DNA of 64,000 nucleotides. Source: Chryseobacterium sp. BLS98. Its GTDB lineage: Bacteria; Bacteroidota; Bacteroidia; Flavobacteriales; Weeksellaceae. The position numbers and the translations under genes were made by a program. Shown here in pieces: positions 44,439 through 52,032 of this stretch (position 1 is the first letter of the stretch; each line of letters starts with the position of its first letter). The notes beneath the pieces were generated by a model. It had not been told where the DNA came from, made no database searches, and worked only from the letters and a program-made list of their open reading frames with translations. Location: assembly GCF_001045445.1 (NCBI RefSeq), contig NZ_LFNF01000002.1:1281059-1345058 (forward strand). Reading direction: 5' to 3'.

Positions 44439-45233
44439 ATGAAGAAGCTAATTACCCTATTGCTGCTGATTTTTCTGGCAAAAATCAATGCACAGACCTA
44501 TTCCGGAGAGGTATTTTTAAGAGACAACTCAATCTTGTACCTCAACCAGGTTTACGTAACCAATCTGAACACTCAGAAAACCGTACTTACCGACTATAAC
44601 GGTACTTATAATATTCCTGCAGCTCCCGGCGATGTGATCCGTTTTACTTCCATTGTCACAGAAAGGAAAGATGTAAAGCTTACTCCACAAATGATGCAGC
44701 AGAAAAACCTCATTGAATTAAAAATTGCCTATTACGAAATTCAGGAGATTGTACTCAACAGGTTCAAGCCTACAGGAAATCTCAGGTATGACGTAAATTC
44801 TATAAGAAAAGAAGATAAAGGTCTCGCCATCAAAAAAGTGATTGGACTTCCGGAACCTAAAGGTGACGGAACTTCTCCGGAGCTTCCGGTTGCCGGATTA
44901 AGGGACGGAGGGCTTACTTTCAGCTTGGAAAGCATCTATGATATCCTTTCGGGCGACCGAAAGAAAAAACAGCGGTATATGGCTTATGAAAGGATGAATA
45001 ATTCTGTAACGCAGATCAAAAATTATTTGGGTAAGGATTATTTTGCCAAGTTTAAAATTCCTGATAACCTTATTGACAACTTCCTTCAGTTTGTTTATAC
45101 TTCAGAAAACATTGAAGCTTATGTGCTTTCCGGTAATTTTGAGGCGATAAAAGTTCCTATTGAAAAATATCTTCCGATCTATCAGAAAAGGCTTAAAACC
45201 TCGAATCTTCAGGAAGTTATTAACAAACCTTAA
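44439..45233 (+). CDS. Secreted protein with carboxypeptidase-regulatory-like domain
   Basis: A 264-residue exported protein with signal peptide ending KINAQ. The first 90 mature residues (TYSGEVFLRDNSILYLNQVYVTN, then LTDYNGTYNIPAAPGDVIRFTS) have the beta-sandwich pattern of the CarboxypepD_reg-like/DUF4480 domain common in Bacteroidetes envelope proteins. The remaining part (from KPTGNLRYDVNSIRKEDKG) is helix-rich and uncharacterised; I know similar small proteins from flavobacterial genomes without a defined role. It follows the four T9SS genes in the same direction with 157 bases between, and is ended by its own terminator. Confidence 0.75.
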   Translation: MKKLITLLLLIFLAKINAQTYSGEVFLRDNSILYLNQVYVTNLNTQKTVLTDYNGTYNIPAAPGDVIRFTSIVTERKDVKLTPQMMQQKNLIELKIAYYEIQEIVLNRFKPTGNLRYDVNSIRKEDKGLAIKKVIGLPEPKGDGTSPELPVAGLRDGGLTFSLESIYDILSGDRKKKQRYMAYERMNNSVTQIKNYLGKDYFAKFKIPDNLIDNFLQFVYTSENIEAYVLSGNFEAIKVPIEKYLPIYQKRLKTSNLQEVINKP

Positions 45234-45245
45234 TAAAGATATTTT

Positions 45246-45292
45246 AAGAAATGTATATTATCTGATAATTTATAATGTACATTTCTTTTTTA
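45246..45292 (+). terminator. Terminator after the carboxypeptidase-regulatory-like gene
   Basis: AAGAAATGTA pairs with TACATTTCTT around a 22-base AT-rich loop that can itself partly pair; a T run follows. Confidence 0.65.
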
Positions 45293-45428
45293 TTTAAAAT
45301 TATGTTTAAATTTATCTGACTATTAAGTATAAAAAAATAAAAACAATAGTATTCCGTTATTACCATAAACTAATTGCCTCAAAACACAAATTAAGAAAGT
45401 ACATCAGCTTTTAATTTAATATTTGTTA

Positions 45429-46202
45429 ATGAAAAAATTACTTTTACTGTTTGTTTCTGTTCTGTTTTTTAATGTATCTGCCCAGAAAAGAGGGAAAGAT
45501 TACAGCAATATTTTAAAAAGTAAAAACATCTATGAGATCAATGCTTTTCTCAGAGATGCCCATCCTGATGATCCCAGGAGATCTGTACTGAAACCCCGGG
45601 TAATGGAAATGATGACGCAGTACATCAAAGACGCCCACCCTGCCGACCAGAAGGTAAAGGATATGCAGGAAATGCTTGCCCTGCTTAAAAGAAGACCTTC
45701 TACCAAGATCACTTTTGATGAAATGAATGCCATTATCAAACAGAAACAGATCGCCAAATACAAGGCAGAACTTGCCGCCAAACAATCTACGGTAGTTTAT
45801 ACACCAAGTACTGCCCAGAACACCTTTGTGGTGAATACAGCTGCCAATGCCGCTATCCCTAATGCAGAAGCTGAAGAGTTCAATATGCTGATGGCCGAAA
45901 ATCCGGTAGAACACAAGAACAAAACAGTAAAAATATTAAACTCACTCTTCGATAACGACCCGACCAGCAAAACAAGCATCGTTCTTATCAAAAATAATTC
46001 TGACTGTAATATCATCGTAAGAATGGAAAGTGTAGGAAATACCAAATACAGACTTGCCGTTCCCGCCCATGATGATAGCACTATTGTTATAGATAAAGGA
46101 CAGTATCTTTTCACAAGCCTTGTTTGCGGCGCCCAATATGCTTCCCAAAAAACAATTGAAAAAGCTATTATGGTTACATTAGGGAGCTCTGCAACACAAT
46201 AA
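45429..46202 (+). CDS. Secreted protein of the local two-cysteine family, member 2
   Basis: A 257-residue protein with signal peptide ending VSAQ. A mature N-terminal part (NILKSKNIYEINAFLRDAHP) is shared with member 3, then come a charged helical middle and the family C-terminal domain: EEFNMLMAEN, NNSDCNIIV, YRLAVPAHDDSTIVIDKGQ, and LVCGAQYAS. The two cysteines are 40 residues apart. The start is the ATG at 45429; an in-frame TTG two codons earlier is not preferred. It heads a plus-strand series with trmB and members 3 and 4. Function unknown. Confidence 0.75.
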   Translation: MKKLLLLFVSVLFFNVSAQKRGKDYSNILKSKNIYEINAFLRDAHPDDPRRSVLKPRVMEMMTQYIKDAHPADQKVKDMQEMLALLKRRPSTKITFDEMNAIIKQKQIAKYKAELAAKQSTVVYTPSTAQNTFVVNTAANAAIPNAEAEEFNMLMAENPVEHKNKTVKILNSLFDNDPTSKTSIVLIKNNSDCNIIVRMESVGNTKYRLAVPAHDDSTIVIDKGQYLFTSLVCGAQYASQKTIEKAIMVTLGSSATQ

Positions 46203-46272
46203 TCCGCCTGTAAATATGCCCTGAAACCTGTCTTTTATCCTTAAAAGGCAAGGTAATCTATGCAAAAATCAC

Positions 46273-46280
46273 TATTTTTG
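46273..46280 (+). promoter_or_regulatory. -7 element for trmB
   Basis: TATTTTTG, 21 bases before the ATG at 46302. It shows that a longer frame starting at 46260 is not the true start. Confidence 0.5.
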
Positions 46281-46301
46281 CAGGATTTTATAAATAACTC
46301 G

Positions 46302-46979
46302 ATGGGCAAAAATAAATTAGCAAGATTCGCTGAAAACAAGATTTTACCAAATGTTATCCAACCCACAAGAGAGGATGCCTTAACCGGTTTTTCCCTTAAG
46401 GGAAACTGGAGAAAGGATTTCTTTAAAAATGACCATCCGATTGTACTGGAACTGGGCTGTGGCAAAGGAGAATATTCAGTAGGACTTGCCAAAACCTTCC
46501 CTGAAAAAAACTTCATCGGAATAGATATTAAAGGAGCCCGGTTCTGGTTTGGGGCTAAAGAAGCTGTGGAAAACGGAATGACCAATGTGGCATTTCTCAG
46601 AACGCAGATCGAGCTTGTTGATCATTTTTTTGCAGAAAATGAAGTGGATGAAATCTGGATCACGTTCCCGGATCCTCAGATCAAATACAAAAGAACCAAG
46701 CACAGGCTTACCCACCCTGACTTTTTAGAACGGTACAAAAAATTCCTCAAACCGGGCGGAATTATCCATCTGAAAACAGATTCGGAGTTCCTGCATGGCT
46801 ATACGTTAGGCTATCTGCAGGGTGCCGGCTATGAAATTATTTCCGCACACCACGACATTTATGGTGCTCCTGAATATGATCCCAACACGGAACACCTGAG
46901 AGATATAAAAACTTACTATGAAGAACTTTTCTCAGCTAAAGGAAAGACCATCACCTATATAAAATTCCGGATAAGCTGA
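46302..46979 (+). CDS. trmB: tRNA (guanine-46 N7)-methyltransferase TrmB
   Basis: TrmB methylates N7 of G46 in the variable loop of tRNAs. The 225-residue protein starts MGKNKLARFAENK and has the SAM-binding LELGCGKGEYSVGLA, the IGIDIKGARFW acidic loop, and the signature ITFPDPQIKYKRTKHRLTHP, followed by LKTDSEFLHGY. It stands alone as a tRNA-modification gene within a run of small secreted proteins: member 2 precedes it by about 100 bases and member 3 follows after 18 bases, so at least member 3 and member 4 may be transcribed with it. Confidence 0.95.
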   Translation: MGKNKLARFAENKILPNVIQPTREDALTGFSLKGNWRKDFFKNDHPIVLELGCGKGEYSVGLAKTFPEKNFIGIDIKGARFWFGAKEAVENGMTNVAFLRTQIELVDHFFAENEVDEIWITFPDPQIKYKRTKHRLTHPDFLERYKKFLKPGGIIHLKTDSEFLHGYTLGYLQGAGYEIISAHHDIYGAPEYDPNTEHLRDIKTYYEELFSAKGKTITYIKFRIS

Positions 46980-46997
46980 TGAAATAAAAACAAATTG

Positions 46998-47696
46998 ATG
47001 AAAAAAATTTTAACGACCCTCCTCTTCCTGATCCTTGCTTCGGGTACTGCTTCGGCGCAGAAAAAACACAAAGACATTTTAAAAAGCACAAACATCAGGG
47101 AAATCGAAGAATATCTTAAGAATACACATCCTGACGACCCTAAAAGATTTGTACTAAAGCCCAAGCTTATTGCTTTAAAGAATTCGGAATGGACAAAAGG
47201 GGCATCCAAAGCCAAGCCTATGGAAGCCAGACCTGTCATGACAGACATTCCGAACAGGTTTATGAGAAACTCCAGTTCCAATGATGCTGAAGAGTTTAAA
47301 AAGCTTCTTGCCGAAACCTCAGATCAGCATAAGGATAAAACAGTAAAGCTTCTAAACGCTATGTTTGATGAAGATATTACCAAAAAAGAAGCTGTCCTTC
47401 TGTTCAGAAATAACTCGGACTGCAATATCATCCTGAGAATTGAAGGAAAAGACTTCTATAACCTGGCAGTTCCTGCTCACGGGGAGAATTTTATTGTTCT
47501 CAACAAAGGTTCTTACACACTGAACAGTAATGTATGCGATGTAAAGTACTCTTCTCAGAAAGACATAAAAAAAAGTATATTTGTAGTCATTGAAAACCCG
47601 GGTACAAAAAAACCGCCAATAAATAGTGAGGCAGCAAAAGATCAAAAAGAAACAGTACCTGCGAACCCTTCAAAAAATAAAAGATCAAAAAAATAA
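46998..47696 (+). CDS. Secreted protein of the local two-cysteine family, member 3
   Basis: A 232-residue protein with signal peptide ending SAQKK. Its mature N-terminus, DILKSTNIREIEEYLKNTHP followed by DDPKRFVLKPK, is clearly related to member 2. The C-terminal domain reads EEFKKLLAET, NNSDCNIIL, FYNLAVPAHGENFIVLNKGS and NVCDVKYSS, with cysteines 38 residues apart. It ends in a Lys/Pro-rich tail. It begins 18 bases after trmB and ends four bases before member 4. Function unknown; a periplasmic or surface role is inferred from the signal peptide. Confidence 0.75.
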   Translation: MKKILTTLLFLILASGTASAQKKHKDILKSTNIREIEEYLKNTHPDDPKRFVLKPKLIALKNSEWTKGASKAKPMEARPVMTDIPNRFMRNSSSNDAEEFKKLLAETSDQHKDKTVKLLNAMFDEDITKKEAVLLFRNNSDCNIILRIEGKDFYNLAVPAHGENFIVLNKGSYTLNSNVCDVKYSSQKDIKKSIFVVIENPGTKKPPINSEAAKDQKETVPANPSKNKRSKK

Positions 47697-47700
47697 CCGT

Positions 47701-48144
47701 ATGAAAAAGCTTTTCGCTTTCTCCATCATTTCATTTAGTCTTGTAAGCTGTAGTTCATACTATGGCAGCTATCCTATAAGAACTTCTTATCCTTCAGCTT
47801 CCGGAAACACCGGAAATTCTGCAGCCAATACAGAAAGGGAATATGCCGAGCTTATTAAAACCTATAAGCCTGAAACTGCAGCCGTCTTAAATGATCTTCT
47901 TAATGAGGATTCCCCTTCTAATCCCAACACTTCTATTTCAGTGGAAAACCAATCTCCCTGCAATATGGTTCTTACGGTAAGCAGCAGTGGCTTCTTTAAA
48001 AAAATCCCGATAGGTTCCGGCAAAGTAGGTTACACCATGGTTCCTAAAAACAAAAATTACAGTCTCTCCGGAATGCTTTGTAACTCATCTTATCAGGCTA
48101 ACAAATTCATTACTACTTCGTACGCTATAAAGATCAGTAATTAA
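47701..48144 (+). CDS. Lipoprotein of the local two-cysteine family, member 4
   Basis: A 147-residue protein starting MKKLFAFSIISFSLVSCSSYYG, a lipoprotein signal with the lipid-anchored cysteine at residue 17. The rest is a short linker and the family domain: REYAELIKTYKPE, NQSPCNMVLTV, MVPKNKNYSLSG and MLCNSSYQA, cysteines 40 residues apart. The domain seems more diverged than in members 1-3. The frame is open upstream to 47626 inside member 3, but the lipoprotein signal fixes the start at 47701. It lies four bases after member 3 and so shares its transcript. Confidence 0.75.
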   Translation: MKKLFAFSIISFSLVSCSSYYGSYPIRTSYPSASGNTGNSAANTEREYAELIKTYKPETAAVLNDLLNEDSPSNPNTSISVENQSPCNMVLTVSSSGFFKKIPIGSGKVGYTMVPKNKNYSLSGMLCNSSYQANKFITTSYAIKISN

Positions 48145-48147
48145 GAT

Positions 48148-48178
48148 AAAACCCGCTCTGTAGAGCGGGTTTCTTTTT
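48148..48178 (+). terminator. Terminator after member 4
   Basis: AAACCCGCTCT pairs with AGAGCGGGTTT around a short loop; a T-rich run follows. Confidence 0.75.
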
Positions 48179-48206
48179 GGATGAGTTGAATAATTGACAT
48201 TAATAA

Positions 48207-48240
48207 AAAAAACGCTGGACCGAAATCCAGCGTTTTTCCT
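48207..48240 (-). terminator. Terminator of the rplM-rpsI-rpsB operon
   Basis: On the minus strand AAAAACGCTGGAT pairs with the complementary GTCCAGCGTTTTT region, and T run follows. Its position immediately after rpsB shows that tsf is no longer part of the operon. Confidence 0.8.
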
Positions 48241-48260
48241 ATATTAAAGAAAATCTTTAA

Positions 48261-49022
48261 TTATTCTGCATCGAAATCAGCATCTTTATCAGCAGATACT
48301 ACTTCTCCTTCTTCTTTAGATTTTTCTTTATCAGCTTTTCTTTGAGACTGACCTTCTTTGATAGAATCAGAAACGATGTTTAAGATCATATCGATAGATT
48401 TAGAAGCATCATCGTTTCCTGGGATAACGAAGTCTACTTTTCTAGGATCAGAGTTTGTATCAACAATACCGAAAACTGGAATACCTAATTTCTTAGCTTC
48501 AGTTACAGCGATATGTTCTCTCATGATATCTACAACGAAGATGGCAGAAGGAAGACGAACCATGTCAGAGATAGAACCTAAGTTTTTCTCTAAGTTAGCT
48601 CTTTGTCTGTCAACCTGTAATCTTTCTTTTTTAGATAAAGTTTCGAACGTACCGTCTTTTTTCATTTTGTCGATAGAGTTCATTTTCTTTACAGCCTTTC
48701 TGATTGTAACGAAGTTCGTTAGCATACCACCAGGCCATCTTTCTGTAATATAAGGCATATTAAGTTCAGCAGCGTGCTTAGCCACTACTTCTTTCGCCTG
48801 CTTTTTAGTTGCTACGAAAAGAACTTTTTTACCTGCAGAAGTTAATTTTTCCAAAGCGCTGCACGCTTCATCCAATTTAACTGCTGTTTTATGTAAGTCT
48901 ACAATGTGAATACCGTTTTTCTCCATAAAAATGTATGGAGCCATATTTGGATTCCACTTTCTGGTCATGTGACCGAAGTGTACACCAGCCTCTAGAAGGT
49001 CTTTTACATTTGCTTTTGCCAT
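48261..49022 (-). CDS. rpsB: 30S ribosomal protein S2
   Basis: A 253-residue S2 protein with the standard core, VKDLLEAGVHFGHMTRKWNP at the start, FVATKKQAKEVV, ERWPGGMLTNF and PVFGIVDTNSDPRKVDFVIPGND. The last 25 residues form a charged, acidic extension (KSKEEGEVVSADKDADFDAE) longer than in E. coli. S2 binds the small subunit with S1 at the mRNA exit. It is the third gene after rplM and rpsI, with a 204-base gap from rpsI, and a terminator follows. In most bacteria tsf would be next. Confidence 0.97.
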   Translation of the reverse strand: MAKANVKDLLEAGVHFGHMTRKWNPNMAPYIFMEKNGIHIVDLHKTAVKLDEACSALEKLTSAGKKVLFVATKKQAKEVVAKHAAELNMPYITERWPGGMLTNFVTIRKAVKKMNSIDKMKKDGTFETLSKKERLQVDRQRANLEKNLGSISDMVRLPSAIFVVDIMREHIAVTEAKKLGIPVFGIVDTNSDPRKVDFVIPGNDDASKSIDMILNIVSDSIKEGQSQRKADKEKSKEEGEVVSADKDADFDAE

Positions 49023-49226
49023 GTTTTCTGTTTTTGTTAGTTTACTTTCCGTCTTTTAAACAATCAACAACTTCTTTAGATGGGAGAAGCGTTTGGATGC
49101 TAAACGTAACGGGCAATGTTTTGCTTTAGGCTTTAGGCATTAAGCTGTAAGCTTTCAAGCGAGTTAAAAAGTTTAATAAGTTTTTCAAATAGCTTATTGC
49201 ATATTGCTTTAAGCTTATCGCAATTC
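49023..49226 (-). other. Repeat-rich gap between rpsI and rpsB
   Basis: A 204-base stretch inside the ribosomal operon that contains no gene. Toward rpsI it carries loosely repeated short units of the type TAAGCTT/AAAGC/GCAATA on both strands (for example TAAGCTTAAAGCAATATGC and AATGCCTAAAGCCTAAAGC on the minus strand). These can fold into several alternative weak hairpins. The part next to rpsB is plain AT-rich leader. It could hold a translational control site for S2, but no known S2 leader structure was recognised. Confidence 0.4.
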
Positions 49227-49613
49227 TTAACGTTTTGAGAATTGGAATCTCTTTCTTGCTTTTTTCTGACCTGGCTTCTTTCTTTCCACCATTCTTGCGT
49301 CTCTTGTAAGTAAACCAGCTGGTTTCAAAGCTAATCTGAATTCAGCATTGATTTCGCATAAAGCTCTTGAAATACCTAATCTGATAGCTTCTGCCTGACC
49401 TGTATTACCACCACCGAAAACATTTACGGTAACGTCATACTGACCAACAGTCTCAGAAAGGATGAACGGTTGGTTTAATTTGTAAACCATCACGTCTGTA
49501 GAGAAATATTCTTTAGCATCTTTACCGTTTACTGTAATGTTTCCAGAACCTGGTTTTACATAAACTCTAGCTACAGAAGTTTTTCTTCTTCCGATTTTGT
49601 GAACTATAGACAT
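49227..49613 (-). CDS. rpsI: 30S ribosomal protein S9
   Basis: A 128-residue basic protein with the family sequence [18 protein letters not shown] near the start, a [19 protein letters not shown] stretch and the C-terminal [18 protein letters not shown]. The last residues contact the P-site tRNA anticodon in the ribosome. It lies six bases after rplM, the usual gene pair, and so shares its promoter. Confidence 0.97.
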   Translation of the reverse strand: MSIVHKIGRRKTSVARVYVKPGSGNITVNGKDAKEYFSTDVMVYKLNQPFILSETVGQYDVTVNVFGGGNTGQAEAIRLGISRALCEINAEFRLALKPAGLLTRDARMVERKKPGQKKARKRFQFSKR

Positions 49614-49619
49614 AATTAA

Positions 49620-50075
49620 TTATTTAAATTCGTTAACATTAATTGTTTTAGGCTGTTGAGCTTCATGTTTGTGCTCAGTTCCTTCATACAGATAAAGGTT
49701 CTTTAATAAAGCAGATCCTAATCTGTTTTTAGGCAACATACCTTTTACAGATTTCTCCAATACTTTTAAAGAATCTTTCTTCTGAAGTTCAGCCGCAGTC
49801 ATAGACTTCTGTCCACCAGGGTAACCTGTATGCCAGATGTAAGTCTTATCAGCCCACTTATTTCCGGAAAGCGTAATTTTCCCAGCATTCAAAACGATTA
49901 CGTTATCACCACAATCTACGTGAGGTGTAAAGTTCGTTTTGTGCTTACCTCTCAAAATCTTTGCAACCGTAGAAGCTAGTCTTCCTAACGGCTGTCCTTC
50001 AGCGTCTACCACAACCCATTCTTTATTAGCAGTAGCTTTGTTCGCTGAAACAGTTTTGTAACTTAATGTATTCAC
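49620..50075 (-). CDS. rplM: 50S ribosomal protein L13
   Basis: A 151-residue L13, an early assembly protein of the large subunit. Recognised by WVVVDAEGQPLGRLAS, the KTNFTPHVDCGDNVIVLNA stretch, KTYIWHTGYPGG and MLPKNRLG. The C-terminus KHEAQQPKTINV is typical of Bacteroidetes L13. It is the first gene of the operon, preceded by a consensus-like promoter, and the leader of about 45 bases has no recognised regulatory fold. Confidence 0.97.
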   Translation of the reverse strand: MNTLSYKTVSANKATANKEWVVVDAEGQPLGRLASTVAKILRGKHKTNFTPHVDCGDNVIVLNAGKITLSGNKWADKTYIWHTGYPGGQKSMTAAELQKKDSLKVLEKSVKGMLPKNRLGSALLKNLYLYEGTEHKHEAQQPKTINVNEFK

Positions 50076-50121
50076 ACGTTTTAGTTAAAGATTAAACATA
50101 ATTTCCCCCTAAAAGGGTGTG

Positions 50122-50151
50122 CAAAGGTACAAATTATTTTTGTAACCCAAA
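50122..50151 (-). promoter_or_regulatory. Promoter of the rplM operon
   Basis: On the minus strand TTTG (50148-50151) stands 18 bases before TACCTTTG (50122-50129), close to the consensus spacing of 19. It would drive rplM, rpsI and rpsB. Confidence 0.7.
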
Positions 50152-50391
50152 AACATATTTTATTTAATCTATACTGTCTCCTGAATTTGATCGGATTTTA
50201 ATAGATTTCATCAACTGCTTTGCTTTGGCCCAGAACTTGTAAAATGATCCCCCGTTGAAAAACATTTCGAAGATTCTAAAAACACAGATGATAAAGTAAA
50301 GAGTTTAATCACTAAACTCTTACTTATTAACTTTACATTAAAGATTTCCCTGAAAGCTTGCTGATATGACTATTTTATGTCGCTAAATTTT
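50152..50391. other. Non-coding stretch with a long imperfect hairpin
   Basis: Between the divergent rplM and DUF3667 promoters there is no gene. At 50299-50321 AAGAGTTTA pairs with TAAACTCTT around ATCAC. With one bulged A the stem extends outward (AAGTA opposite TACTT) to 13 bp. No T run follows, so it is not an ordinary terminator. The rest shows no feature I can name. Confidence 0.45.
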
Positions 50392-50399
50392 TATATTTG
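50392..50399 (+). promoter_or_regulatory. -7 element for the DUF3667-like gene
   Basis: TATATTTG, 22 bases before the ATG at 50422; it makes the upstream start at 50377 impossible. Confidence 0.5.
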
Positions 50400-50421
50400 C
50401 GCTAAAACCATATCCCTATCC

Positions 50422-51519
50422 ATGAGCCACGGAAAAATCAGAGAAGACAAAACCTGCCAGAATTGCGGACACACAGTAGAAGAAAGATTCTGTCCACACT
50501 GCGGGCAGGAAAATACCGAAACCAGACAGCCGTTCTATTTCCTTTTCACACACTTCATAGAGGATTTCACTCATTATGACGGCCAGTTTTGGCAAACCAT
50601 CAAAAACCTGCTTTTCAGGCCGGGAATGCTTACTAAGGAATATCTTTCCGGAAAAAGACAACACTATGTTGCCCCTGTTAAATTATATATTTTCATCAGT
50701 TTCATCACCTTTTTTGTCCCTTCCTTATTTTCAAGATCAGAAGATAAAGATAATGAAGCAACAGAAAAACATTCTATACAAAAAGAAAAAGAGGATAAGA
50801 AAGAAAAAGTTGCAAAAATAATTGACAGTGTAAAGACTGGAATACTCGTAGAGGGCAATAATAAAAATGACAGTATCGTCAACAAAAGTATATCCAAATT
50901 GAAAAACCTGGAAGATCTGATTGACAAAAAAGAGGTTTTAAGCACCGAAAAAGATCAATTCGCAATATTGGGAGCTACTTCCATGAAGCAATATGATTCG
51001 TTAAGCATAAAAGGAGGGAGAAACTACAAATCTCTGCGTCCTTTTGCTGAAAAAATATTCCATTTACAGGACAGGGGCTTGAAAAGAAAAGAAATAATTG
51101 GCCGTTTTGTAGAGACTTTTATACATACATTTCCTAAAGCTCTTTTCATCTATTTACCTGTATTTGCCTTTTTCCTCTGGCTTTTTCACAGTAAGAAAAG
51201 ATGGTGGTACTTTGATCATGGTATTTTTACCCTTCATTATTTCTCTTTCCTTTTATTAAGCACTTTGATCTTTATACTTGGCAATCATCTGAATTCAGTA
51301 TTACCAGACTATACAATAGTGACCATTATTATGGGATTATGTTATACAACATTATTCTTTTATACCTCCGTTTATTTTTTTGTTGCCCATCACAGGGTTT
51401 ACGAAAACAGTAAAAGAATAAGTATTGCCAAGGGGTCAATCTTGTTTATAATCAATTTTATTGGGTTGCTTTTAATGCTTATGATATTATCCTATATCAG
51501 TTTTATAACGATGCATTAA
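50422..51519 (+). CDS. DUF3667-type membrane protein with N-terminal zinc ribbon
   Basis: A 365-residue protein. Near its N-terminus a zinc ribbon is formed by CQNC (cysteines 12 and 15) and CPHC (24 and 27), followed by QPFYFLFTHFIEDFTHYDGQFWQTI and LLFRPGMLTKEYLSGKR, characteristic of the DUF3667 family. After one membrane helix (YIFISFITFFVPSLF) comes a long charged, coiled-coil-like region of about 130 residues, then about four membrane helices at the C-terminus. Function is unknown. It ends convergently, sharing four bases with the next gene. Confidence 0.8.
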   Translation: MSHGKIREDKTCQNCGHTVEERFCPHCGQENTETRQPFYFLFTHFIEDFTHYDGQFWQTIKNLLFRPGMLTKEYLSGKRQHYVAPVKLYIFISFITFFVPSLFSRSEDKDNEATEKHSIQKEKEDKKEKVAKIIDSVKTGILVEGNNKNDSIVNKSISKLKNLEDLIDKKEVLSTEKDQFAILGATSMKQYDSLSIKGGRNYKSLRPFAEKIFHLQDRGLKRKEIIGRFVETFIHTFPKALFIYLPVFAFFLWLFHSKKRWWYFDHGIFTLHYFSFLLLSTLIFILGNHLNSVLPDYTIVTIIMGLCYTTLFFYTSVYFFVAHHRVYENSKRISIAKGSILFIINFIGLLLMLMILSYISFITMH

Positions 51520-51848
51520 TTACGTAAAGACTTATTTCCTCTAAAACTTGCGATCAGATAATAGGCAACAAATACCGTTGAAAATTTAAGTATGGAAGGA
51601 ATCGCAAGCTCCAGGCTGAATAATACTGTCCCTATTACAACCAAAACTCCCATTACCGCAAAAGAAATACCTAGCTTTTGAGGCAGCGTGAAATTGGGAG
51701 TATCCAGATAATAGGCAATTCCCCATGCTATCCCAAAGGCCAGCGCATAATATACATCGAGAATAATATTGTCAGAGCTGTAAAAAAAATAATTAATAAG
51801 GAAACTAAGTACTGTTCCTAAAGCAAAATACATCAAAGCCTTTTTCAT
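51516..51848 (-). CDS. Small membrane protein, four predicted helices
   Basis: A 110-residue protein almost entirely of hydrophobic segments: about residues 5-24, 30-50, 62-82 and 84-103, with short charged loops. I recognise no family. The longer frame starts at 51869, inside a TATTTTTG element (51867-51874, minus strand), so the ATG at 51848 (MKKALMYFALG) is used. The gene overlaps the DUF3667-like gene tail to tail by four bases. Confidence 0.65.
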   Translation of the reverse strand: MKKALMYFALGTVLSFLINYFFYSSDNIILDVYYALAFGIAWGIAYYLDTPNFTLPQKLGISFAVMGVLVVIGTVLFSLELAIPSILKFSTVFVAYYLIASFRGNKSLRN

Positions 51849-51866
51849 ACCATATATATAATAGTG

Positions 51867-51874
51867 CAAAAATA
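51867..51874 (-). promoter_or_regulatory. -7 element for the small membrane protein
   Basis: CAAAAATA on the plus strand reads TATTTTTG on the minus strand, 18 bases before the start codon. Confidence 0.45.
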
Positions 51875-51997
51875 GAGATTTTACTCATCTTTTTAAACGA
51901 ATGATTGTTAAGCAGGAGAAAAACCAATCTCCCTAACACTAGTAACAATTTTAAAATCAACCGATTAAACAAAATCAAAAGGTTCTTATTTTATTGT

Positions 51998-52005
51998 TAT
52001 ATTTG
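51998..52005 (+). promoter_or_regulatory. -7 element for icmF
   Basis: TATATTTG, 27 bases before the ATG at 52033; a longer frame starting at 51994 is excluded by it. Confidence 0.5.
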
Positions 52006-52032
52006 GAAATTCAGAAATTTTCTAGATTTTTT

